NCBI GenBank assembly: GCA_003456855.1
Contig: DMOO01000214.1
Coordinates: 1-15,677, forward strand
Origin: Sphaerochaeta sp.
GTDB lineage: Bacteria > Spirochaetota > Spirochaetia > Sphaerochaetales > Sphaerochaetaceae
DNA length: 15,677 nucleotides
Direction of reading: 5' to 3'
Shown in pieces: positions 6,383-12,345 of this stretch (positions are counted from its first letter, which is position 1; the number at the start of each line of letters is the position of its first letter). Below the pieces are notes generated by a model, which saw only the letters and a program-made list of their open reading frames with translations, had not been told where the DNA came from and did not search any database. A program made the position numbers and the translations under genes.

Positions 6383-7288
6383 ATGAAAGACGCTCTTTTC
6401 CTTTTCAATCCGCACGCAGGAACCGGCAAGATAGCCTCGGGACTCGCCACAATCATGGACACGCTTACCAAGGCAGGTTTCCTTGTCACAGCCTATCCTA
6501 CCCAGTCCAAAGGTGATGCCTTCGAGCGCATCGTCCAGTGGGGAGACCTCTACGAGAGGATAATCGTGGCAGGTGGAGACGGAATGCTCCACGAGGCCCT
6601 CAACGCCATGATGAAGCTCAAGGAGCGTGGAACGGTGCCTGATCTGGGATACATCCCATCAGGAACCACAAACGACTTTGCAAAGACCCATAAAATACCT
6701 ACTACAGTCGATAAGGCAGCGAAAATCGCTGCAGGAGAGAGCAGAAAGACCATCGATCTTGGGACCTTCAACGGCGAATACTTCTCATATGTGGCAGCCT
6801 TCGGTGCCGGAACGGACATCTCCTACACCACAGACCAGTCTGCGAAGAACGCCTTTGGATACCTGGCATACCTTGCTAACGGGCTGAAGTACATCGACCC
6901 AAGGACCCTTTCGGCTGTCTGCAGAGAGATGGAGATCACGACGGACGATGCAATCTACACGGGCTCCTTCATCCTTGGGGCGGTATCCAACTCCCGTTCC
7001 ATAAGTGGAATGAAGCAGCTGGCTCCAAAGGACGCAAAGATGGATGATGGCCTTCTTGAGGGTCTCTTCGTGAGAAAACCTAAGAACATCATCGATCTTG
7101 AGCAGATCAGCAATGGCCTGGTCCTGGGCAATCTGAACAGCTCAGGAATCATTTCCGTAAAGTCAAGACGGTTCGAGTTCAAGTCAAAGAAGGAAGCAGC
7201 ATGGACCCTGGACGGTGAAAGCGGAGGCTCCCACACCACCGTGGAGGTCGAGGATGTCGAGCGCTGCATAACGATGCTGATGCCATGA
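6383..7288 (+). CDS. Diacylglycerol kinase-like lipid kinase (DagK/YegS type)
   Basis: A 301-residue soluble lipid kinase of the DAGK catalytic-domain family. It would phosphorylate diacylglycerol or a related lipid with ATP, returning it to phospholipid synthesis. NPHAGTGK at 9-16 is the first nucleotide-contact motif, GGDGMLHE at 64-71 the signature GGDG loop, and PSGTTNDFA at 92-100 the next conserved loop. The C-terminal half carries the lipid-facing beta-domain, including GLLEGLFVRKP and WTLDGES (the usual DGE near the end). Length and motif order fit the family. Soluble family members include DagK, YegS and sphingosine kinases, so the lipid is uncertain. It overlaps the downstream DUF5662 gene by ATGA, which means tight translational coupling. 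Confidence 0.88.
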   Translation: MKDALFLFNPHAGTGKIASGLATIMDTLTKAGFLVTAYPTQSKGDAFERIVQWGDLYERIIVAGGDGMLHEALNAMMKLKERGTVPDLGYIPSGTTNDFAKTHKIPTTVDKAAKIAAGESRKTIDLGTFNGEYFSYVAAFGAGTDISYTTDQSAKNAFGYLAYLANGLKYIDPRTLSAVCREMEITTDDAIYTGSFILGAVSNSRSISGMKQLAPKDAKMDDGLLEGLFVRKPKNIIDLEQISNGLVLGNLNSSGIISVKSRRFEFKSKKEAAWTLDGESGGSHTTVEVEDVERCITMLMP

Positions 7289-7833
7289 ACACACTCCAGA
7301 GATTCTTCGGACATCTTCATACGATCACAAAGCACAGGCACACTGTCATGAGACACTGCTTCAAGGCAGGCATCCCTTGGCGTGGTCTTGTGCATGACCT
7401 TTCGAAATACAGTCCAACGGAATTCCTGCCAGGCGTGAAATACTACACAGGCACCCACAGCCCGACTGACGGCGAGAGGCGCAAGTATGGCCACTCCAAG
7501 GCCTGGATGCACCACAAGGGCAGAAACAAGCACCACTTCGACTACTGGATGGACTACTCGATCCCTCAGAAGAAGGTCATTCCCGTAAAGATGCCGCTTG
7601 TATATGTCATTGAGATGTTCTGCGACAGAGTTGCCGCATGCAAGACCTACCAGAAGGACAAATACACCCAAACCAGTGCACTGGAATACTACAACAGAAG
7701 ATCCTCAGAGGAATACATGCACCCAGAGACGAAGGCTCTTCTTTGCAAGCTTGTGACAATGCTTGCAGAGAAAGGTGAGAAGGAGACTTTCAGATATATT
7801 AGGAAGGAACTTCGAAAGAGCAAGGACTACTAA
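7285..7833 (+). CDS. DUF5662 family protein
   Basis: A 182-residue soluble protein of unknown function. Its histidine-rich pattern fits the DUF5662 family as I know it: HRHTVMRHC near 17-25, LVHDLSKYSPTEF at 35-47 with an HD pair at 37-38, and a cluster HHKGRNKHHFDYW at 76-88. These His/Asp residues look like a metal site similar to HD-type phosphohydrolases, but that is inference. Its ATG overlaps the stop of the lipid kinase (ATGA), so the two proteins are probably made together; a role in lipid or phosphate-ester turnover is one possible reading. The C-terminus is basic (KELRKSKDY). An imperfect hairpin follows. Confidence 0.75.
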   Translation: MNTLQRFFGHLHTITKHRHTVMRHCFKAGIPWRGLVHDLSKYSPTEFLPGVKYYTGTHSPTDGERRKYGHSKAWMHHKGRNKHHFDYWMDYSIPQKKVIPVKMPLVYVIEMFCDRVAACKTYQKDKYTQTSALEYYNRRSSEEYMHPETKALLCKLVTMLAEKGEKETFRYIRKELRKSKDY

Positions 7834-8148
7834 TGGAAGAAAAAGGAACCTCAACCTTACGGTCTCAGTTCCCTTCCCGGCCCCATAGTCTGACAGACAT
7901 CTGGAACCACTCTTTTCTCTTTGTTTGTATAACGAGCTAAATCGAGTATATCACAAGACAGAAAAACTGGAAGAAAAATTTCTGGGAATTTGAACAAATT
8001 TACGTTTTTATCCGAATTGATGGCACTACATATCTTAATAATCCGTTTCCTTGCCACTACATATAGTTCAAGACCGTCACATCCCACATGACAATGTCGC
8101 TCTTTTTTGCGTTTTTACTTAATTGTTTATCTTATCAACATATACAGT
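7834..8148. other. AT-rich gap before recQ, no gene recognised
   Basis: It contains an imperfect stem at about 7843-7875 (AAGGAAC with GTTCCCTT, plus an inner ACC/GGT) that may terminate the lipid-kinase operon, though the T-tract lies on the minus-strand side. It also contains two direct repeats (8024-8064, listed separately). A minus-strand open frame here uses GTG without a ribosome-binding site and is not called. The far right end leads into copy C of the repeated element. Confidence 0.4.
8024..8064. repeat. Direct repeat pair CACTACATAT upstream of recQ
   Basis: The ten bases CACTACATAT occur exactly at 8024-8033 and 8055-8064. The start-to-start distance is 31 bases, close to three helical turns, which would place both on the same DNA face. 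They lie about 90-130 bases before copy C. An activator or repressor site is possible but unproven. Confidence 0.3.
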
Positions 8149-8185
8149 AAAAAAATTAATCTTTTCGACTTTTTCGCTGTAAGGG
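8149..8185 (+). promoter_or_regulatory. Repeated promoter-like element, copy C (upstream of recQ)
   Basis: Seven A residues (8149-8155) then TTAATCTTTT, C, GACTTTTTC, G and CTGTAAGG. Aligned without gaps over 8155-8185 it matches copy A at 27 of 31 positions; with a one-base gap near the end the match is closer. The core from TTAATC to GACTTTTTCG is identical to copy A. It ends about six bases before the recQ ATG. Confidence 0.72.
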
Positions 8186-8190
8186 TTGTC

Positions 8191-9747
8191 ATGCAGGATA
8201 TTACGACAACCATTGTCAGAACAGCCTACGAGCGGTTCGGTATTCTGGCGCTCAAGCCGTACCAGCTTCTGGTCATCCAGAGGATCATGGAGCAGGAGGA
8301 CAGCTTCCACGTCAGACACCAGATAGTCATTCTGCCGACCGGAACCGGCAAGTCTCTTTGTTTTCTCATCCCTGCAACGCTGTGCAAGGGGATAACCGTC
8401 ATCGTCTACCCTCTCCTCGCCCTGATGAATGACCAGATGCTGAAGCTCTCCAATGCAGGGATAGACTGTGTATGCCTCCGTGGTGGCCAAACCTACCAGC
8501 AGCGACGGCAGAGCTTCGACAAGCTTAGAAACGGGACGAAGATAGTCGTCACCACCCCGGAGAGTCTACAGAACAAATGGGTAATGGCCCACCTCAGGAT
8601 GTACAACATAAGCCTGTTCGTCATTGACGAGGCCCACGTGATATCGCAGTGGGGAAAGGACTTCAGACCTTCCTATCTGGGCCTTACAAATGTGATTCTG
8701 CGCCTGCTGCCCCATCAGATACTGGCATTCACCGCAACTGCCTCAGAGGACACTATCAGGGATATACGCACCTGTCTCTTCACTTCGCGTCCTCTGATCG
8801 TCAGAGGCGATGCCGACAGACCCAACATCATCTATGCAACCTACCCGTCAATGAACAGGGAGCAAGGTGTTCTGGATCTTGTCAGAAGTTGTCAGAAGCC
8901 CGCACTTGTCTTCTGCAGGACAAGGGCCGATGCCAAGGTGCTCTGCCAGTACATGAAGATGGAATGCCCAGGCATCGAGATGCGCTACTACCATGCAGGC
9001 CTGTCCAGAGAGGAACGAGAGAACCTCGAGACCTGGTTCATGGAGTCCCAGGATGGGGTCCTCTACTCCACGTCAGCGTTCGGAATGGGCGTAGACAAAA
9101 ACAACATACGAACGGTGATCCACCACAAGCTCCCCGAGAACATAGAGGAGTATCTGCAGGAGTCCGGCAGAGCCGGAAGAGACGGAGAGAACTCCACCGC
9201 CTGGGTGGTCGTGACGCGTCAGGACAAGGACCAAAGCAGTCACTACAGCCCACTTCTGCCCATATTCACAGGAAACAGATGCAGACGGATATCACTTCTG
9301 GCCGCACTTGGACAGGAGAAGGATGAGTGCACCGGATGCGATGTATGTCTGAGAAAAGTGAAGCAGGACATGGACGGAGAAAGGGCTTTAAAGGCCCTGA
9401 TAAGGATGTTTCCGTTTAGATTCAACGTAACGATAGCCTCGTTTATATTATGTGGCTGTAAAAATAAGTTGGTATGTGGAGACAAGGCTATTTTTAACCC
9501 GTTTTTCGGCTATTTAAAGGGCTGGAACCCCAAACTTCTGGCAAATACCATAGAGGATCTGGTGGACAACGACCCCTCTTACCCTCTAAAACGGGTGGGT
9601 TTTCTCAACAGCGGTAAATTACTGTACCCGTCAGATGTTTTACTATATAATCAGCTTGCTAGAATTCTCAGGAGAATAGACGATGGATATAGCTGGATTG
9701 TACGGAAAACTCGCTTCTTCAGAAGACGCAGAAAGAAGATTCGATGA
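8191..9747 (+). CDS. recQ: RecQ-family ATP-dependent DNA helicase
   Basis: A 518-residue 3'-5' DNA helicase acting in recombination and fork repair. Walker A is LPTGTGKS (48-55), Walker B is DEAH (146-149), motif III is AFTATAS (179-185), and motif VI is QESGRAGRDG (323-332). The RecQ zinc site has Cys364, Cys380, Cys383 and Cys386. About 110 residues follow, including a divergent winged-helix (RQC-like) segment with FGYLKGWNPKLLANTIEDLV; no HRDC domain is present, so it is shorter than E. coli RecQ. The start is ATG 8191 (MQDITTT) with AAGGG five bases upstream; the frame continues back to 8107 only through AT-rich promoter DNA. The 3' third after about 9410 is visibly more AT-rich than the helicase core. 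The last 22 codons overlap the next gene and end in a basic tail (FFRRRRKKIR). Confidence 0.92.
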   Translation: MQDITTTIVRTAYERFGILALKPYQLLVIQRIMEQEDSFHVRHQIVILPTGTGKSLCFLIPATLCKGITVIVYPLLALMNDQMLKLSNAGIDCVCLRGGQTYQQRRQSFDKLRNGTKIVVTTPESLQNKWVMAHLRMYNISLFVIDEAHVISQWGKDFRPSYLGLTNVILRLLPHQILAFTATASEDTIRDIRTCLFTSRPLIVRGDADRPNIIYATYPSMNREQGVLDLVRSCQKPALVFCRTRADAKVLCQYMKMECPGIEMRYYHAGLSREERENLETWFMESQDGVLYSTSAFGMGVDKNNIRTVIHHKLPENIEEYLQESGRAGRDGENSTAWVVVTRQDKDQSSHYSPLLPIFTGNRCRRISLLAALGQEKDECTGCDVCLRKVKQDMDGERALKALIRMFPFRFNVTIASFILCGCKNKLVCGDKAIFNPFFGYLKGWNPKLLANTIEDLVDNDPSYPLKRVGFLNSGKLLYPSDVLLYNQLARILRRIDDGYSWIVRKTRFFRRRRKKIR

Positions 9748-10915
9748 CCTTTGGAGAAAACATGAGGAGATATTCGGAGAGAAGCCTCAGGCACTCTTCT
9801 CGACATCAGGCAGAACCGAGCTTGGCGGAAACCACACCGACCACAACCTTGGAAAGGTCATTGCAGGCTCCATCAACCTTGACACCATAGCAGCAGTGAG
9901 CAAGGTCCCTGGAAACATAGTGACCGTTGCAAGCGAAGGCTACCCGATCATTGAGGTCGACATCTCAAAGCTCGACATAGACCAGAGTCTGTTCGGTACG
10001 ACCGATGCCCTTGTTAAGGGCGTTGCCTCCTCCATCACCAAACGCGGTGGTCAGATCGGCGGTTTCAAGGCCAACATGAGCTCACGTGTCTTCAAGGGCT
10101 CCGGCCTGAGCAGCTCTGCAGCAATAGAGGTCCTTGTGGGAACGATCTTCAACTCCCTCTACAACAATGACCGCTTCTCCACAACCGACCTTGCCATCAT
10201 GGGCCAGGAGGCTGAGAACGACTACTTCGGAAAACCAAGCGGACTCATGGACCAGCTGGCATGCGCCAACGGCGGAATCGTCGGAATCGACTTCCAGGAC
10301 CCAAAGGCTCCAGTCATCACCCCTATTGCAATAGACTTCGCCGACTACGGCTACAACCTTGTGATCACAACCACAGGCGGCAACCACGCAGACCTCACCG
10401 CCGACTACGCCTCAATCCCTGTCGAGATGAAGACAGTTGCCAGGTTCTTCGGAAAGAGCGTCCTTCGCGAGGTCCCATACGAGCAGTTCAAGCAGTATGT
10501 GGGAAAGCTCCGTGAAACCATCTCCAACGACAGGGCCATCCTTCGTGCCTACCACTACTTCGAGGAGAACCTCAAGGTCGATGCCATGGTCGATGCACTA
10601 AAGAGAAAGGACTTCGGCACCTACCTCAAGATGGTCACGGCAAGCGGAGAGTCCTCATTCAAGTACCTGCAGAACATCTACAGCCCGAAGGCTGCGAGTG
10701 AACAGGGAATCGCCCTTGCCTACATGATGACGGACACCTTCCTGAACGGCGACGGTGCCTTCAGGGTCCAGGGTGGAGGCTTTGCAGGAACACTTGAGGC
10801 CTACATCCCATGCGACAGGACGGAGGAATACTCCAAACACATGGAGAAGCTCTTCGGCGAAGGCTGCTGCACAACACTTGCAATCAGAAACCTGCCGACG
10901 ATGCGCATCCGCTAA
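9683..10915 (+). CDS. galK: Galactokinase-family GHMP sugar kinase
   Basis: A 410-residue GHMP kinase. The galactokinase signature is present but altered, GRTELGGNHTDHN at 43-55, where typical galactokinases have GEHTDYN. The phosphate-binding loop is KGSGLSSSAA (138-147), the predicted catalytic Asp is Asp190 in GLMDQ, and the third motif is VQGGGFAGT. Arg44 corresponds to the conserved catalytic-site Arg. The Glu that contacts the sugar O6 in characterised galactokinases is replaced by Asn50, so the substrate may be galactose or a related sugar such as a galacturonate-like acid. The start is ATG 9683, eight bases after AGGAG, inside the end of recQ in another frame. No epimerase or uridylyltransferase lies nearby. 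The gene symbol indicates the family only. Confidence 0.85.
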   Translation: MDIAGLYGKLASSEDAERRFDDLWRKHEEIFGEKPQALFSTSGRTELGGNHTDHNLGKVIAGSINLDTIAAVSKVPGNIVTVASEGYPIIEVDISKLDIDQSLFGTTDALVKGVASSITKRGGQIGGFKANMSSRVFKGSGLSSSAAIEVLVGTIFNSLYNNDRFSTTDLAIMGQEAENDYFGKPSGLMDQLACANGGIVGIDFQDPKAPVITPIAIDFADYGYNLVITTTGGNHADLTADYASIPVEMKTVARFFGKSVLREVPYEQFKQYVGKLRETISNDRAILRAYHYFEENLKVDAMVDALKRKDFGTYLKMVTASGESSFKYLQNIYSPKAASEQGIALAYMMTDTFLNGDGAFRVQGGGFAGTLEAYIPCDRTEEYSKHMEKLFGEGCCTTLAIRNLPTMRIR

Positions 10916-10930
10916 GAAGTAAAGGAATCA

Positions 10931-10968
10931 ATGTCTTCGTTTTTCATTTTTTCTTTAAACGAAGACAT
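10931..10968. repeat. Perfect 12-bp inverted repeat after galK
   Basis: ATGTCTTCGTTT (10931-10942) pairs with AAACGAAGACAT (10957-10968) around a 14-base T-rich loop, 16 bases after the galK stop. No U-tract follows on either strand, so it is not a textbook terminator. It could stabilise the 3' end of galK mRNA or act as a protein site. Confidence 0.65.
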
Positions 10969-10986
10969 ATAGCGGCAAAACTATGG

Positions 10987-11017
10987 CCTTGATTTTCATT
11001 TTCTATAAAATCGAAGG
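10987..11017. repeat. Second AT-rich hairpin with a similar loop
   Basis: CCTT-GATTTT (10987-10996) pairs with AAAATC and AAGG (11007-11017) with one bulged G and a loop containing CATTTT, like the loop of the hairpin at 10931. The pair may share an origin or role. Confidence 0.5.
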
Positions 11018-11020
11018 AAC

Positions 11021-11046
11021 AAAAAAAGAGCCCCTCTCGGGACTCT
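11021..11046 (-). terminator. Rho-independent terminator of rpmB
   Basis: On the minus strand AGAGTCCC, a GAGA tetraloop, GGGGCTCT (8 bp with one G-U) and a run of T residues form a strong terminator 27 bases after the rpmB stop. Confidence 0.92.
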
Positions 11047-11072
11047 CTGTTCTATTTGCATAGACGCTTGAA

Positions 11073-11303
11073 TTATACAAGCTTCTCAATCTTGCCAGCT
11101 CTGAGGCATCTTGCACAAACCTTCATTGTTGTTGGTGTGCCATTGACAAGAGTTCTGACTGTGATGATATTCGGTCTGAAGACACGCTTTGTCGTGACTC
11201 CGATGTGCTGACCAACACCACCCTTCTTCTTAGGCTGTCCTTTTCTGGTGACAACGTTACCAGCCATTGTTCCTTTTCCGCAAATATCACATCTACGTGC
11301 CAT
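11073..11303 (-). CDS. rpmB: Large-subunit ribosomal protein L28 (zinc-binding form)
   Basis: A 76-residue 50S ribosomal protein. It begins MARRCDICGKG and contains the L28 core TTKRVFRPNIITVRTLVNGT. Two CxxC pairs (Cys5/Cys8 and Cys63/Cys66) make it the zinc-ribbon form; many bacteria carry a cysteine-free version and switch between forms under zinc limitation. The start is ATG 11303, with AAGGTGG eight bases upstream; the open frame reaches 11315 but residues before MARR are not family-like. It has its own terminator and a probable promoter, and lies downstream of nth on the same strand. Confidence 0.94.
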   Translation of the reverse strand: MARRCDICGKGTMAGNVVTRKGQPKKKGGVGQHIGVTTKRVFRPNIITVRTLVNGTPTTMKVCARCLRAGKIEKLV

Positions 11304-11353
11304 AATATAATCCACCTTAAATAAATATCTTTTACGTGCAGTGCAACATTAGG

Positions 11354-11382
11354 AACTTATCAAATTATTGAGATTATGTAAA
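11354..11382 (-). promoter_or_regulatory. Possible rpmB promoter
   Basis: On the minus strand TTTACA (11377-11382), a 17-base spacer and TAAGTT (11354-11359) precede rpmB by about 50 bases in the gap after nth. The -10 box is only a fair match. Confidence 0.4.
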
Positions 11383-11393
11383 GTCCTTACAAG

Positions 11394-12020
11394 TTAAGAT
11401 TTCTTAAACTCTGCGCACAGGTCTTTTGCCTGACAGACCTCGCACTCCGGTTTTTGGGAATGGCAGACCATTCTGCCATGGAGATTGGCAGTCATGGAGA
11501 ACCTGTTCCAGTACTTCGGGTCCAGATTCTCACATACAAAGTCCTCAACCACCTTCGGATCCCTGGTTCCCAGGTCGCAGACTCTGTTGACGACCCTCGA
11601 GAAATGGGTGTCCACCACAATCCCAGGAAATCCATAGACATTGGATCTCAGGCAGTTGGCGGTCTTTCTACCCACTCCAGGCAGCTTGAGAAGGTCCTCC
11701 ATCTCAGTCGGGACCACCCCGCCGAAGTTTTTTTCTATCGCCTCTGCACATTCGATTATGTGCTTGGCCTTGGCGTTGTAGAAACCTGTCGGATGGATGA
11801 TCCGCTTCACATCCTCGATGTCCGCACAGGCCAGCGACTTGGCATCCGGGTAGCACGAAAACAGCTCTGGAGTAACCTGATTGACCCTTTCGTCTGTTGT
11901 CTGGGCACTGAGTATGACACTGATAAGGAACTGGAACGGATCGCGTTTCTCCAGAAACGAAATATCCGGGGGACTGGTCCTGTCCAGTAGAAAATGAAAG
12001 TTCTCCAAATTCTTCTTCAT
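11394..12020 (-). CDS. nth: Endonuclease III (DNA glycosylase/AP lyase)
   Basis: A 208-residue base-excision-repair enzyme that removes oxidised pyrimidines and cuts the abasic site. The helix-hairpin-helix is LPGVGRKTAN (113-122) with the catalytic Lys119; the catalytic Asp is Asp137 in VVDTHFSRVVNRV. The C-terminal 4Fe-4S cluster ligands Cys186, Cys193, Cys196 and Cys202 follow the C-x6-C-x2-C-x5-C spacing. The length is standard. ATG 12020 has no strong ribosome-binding site; a TTGACT-like box upstream on the minus strand overlaps the tRNA promoter, so the two divergent transcripts may compete. Confidence 0.94.
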   Translation of the reverse strand: MKKNLENFHFLLDRTSPPDISFLEKRDPFQFLISVILSAQTTDERVNQVTPELFSCYPDAKSLACADIEDVKRIIHPTGFYNAKAKHIIECAEAIEKNFGGVVPTEMEDLLKLPGVGRKTANCLRSNVYGFPGIVVDTHFSRVVNRVCDLGTRDPKVVEDFVCENLDPKYWNRFSMTANLHGRMVCHSQKPECEVCQAKDLCAEFKKS

Positions 12021-12039
12021 GAATAAAAAGCTATCTTAC

Positions 12040-12068
12040 TTGACCTAATCAAGTCAATTTCATATACT
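12040..12068 (+). promoter_or_regulatory. Promoter of tRNA-Pro
   Basis: TTGACC (12040-12045), a 17-base spacer and TATACT (12063-12068) end 11 bases before the tRNA. The -35 overlaps an inverted repeat TTGAC...GTCAA (12041-12057 region) shared with the divergent nth side. Confidence 0.8.
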
Positions 12069-12079
12069 CCTTTTTGCAA

Positions 12080-12152
12080 CGGGGCGTTGCCTAGCGGCTA
12101 TGGCGCCTGCTTTGGGAGCAGGATATCGGAGGTTCGAGTCCTCTCGCCCCGA
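12080..12152 (+). tRNA. tRNA-Pro (anticodon TGG)
   Basis: The acceptor stem CGGGGCG (12080-12086) pairs with CGCCCCG (12145-12151), followed by discriminator A. The D arm is GCC/GGC; the anticodon arm is CCTGC-TTTGGGA-GCAGG, giving anticodon TGG; the T arm is GGAGG-TTCGAGT-CCTCT. The gene has 73 bases and CCA is not encoded, so it must be added enzymatically. Confidence 0.95.
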
Positions 12153-12158
12153 AAGAAT

Positions 12159-12192
12159 GAGGAATCAGCAAACGCTGGTTCCTCTGTTTTTA
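12159..12192 (+). terminator. Terminator of tRNA-Pro
   Basis: GAGGAA-T-CAGC (12159-12169), an AAAC loop and GCTG-G-TTCCTC (12174-12184) form an 11-bp stem with one wobble, then TGTTTTTAT. It lies seven bases after the tRNA. Confidence 0.9.
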
Positions 12193-12227
12193 TAAAGCTG
12201 AAAAAGCAGTTTTTTTCCATCTTTTTT

Positions 12228-12253
12228 GGCTCTTCAGGATTTTTGTTGGTCAA
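12228..12253 (+). repeat. ISL3 left inverted repeat
   Basis: It starts GGCTCTTC and ends TGTTGGTCAA. It matches the complement of 14187-14212 at 22 of 26 positions; the four differences cluster in the middle. Confidence 0.9.
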
Positions 12254-12284
12254 GAGAGAAAAGAGAAAAAAGTAGCAAGGGTAA

Positions 12285-12313
12285 TTGAAAAAGAATGAGC
12301 ATGGATGTCTAAT
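12285..12313 (+). promoter_or_regulatory. Promoter of the ISL3 operon
   Basis: TTGAAA (12285-12290), a 17-base spacer and TCTAAT (12308-12313) lie inside the element, about 33 bases before the transposase ATG. Confidence 0.55.
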
Positions 12314-12345
12314 GTTTGGTTACCACACCTACAAAGGACAAAGCC

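Noticed and set aside
7857..8087. Minus-strand 76-codon frame in the gap before recQ
   Set aside because: It starts with GTG, has no ribosome-binding site, shows no recognisable domain, and its composition is that of intergenic DNA.
12087..12275. 62-codon frame starting inside tRNA-Pro
   Set aside because: It overlaps the tRNA, its terminator and the IS end; a chance frame.
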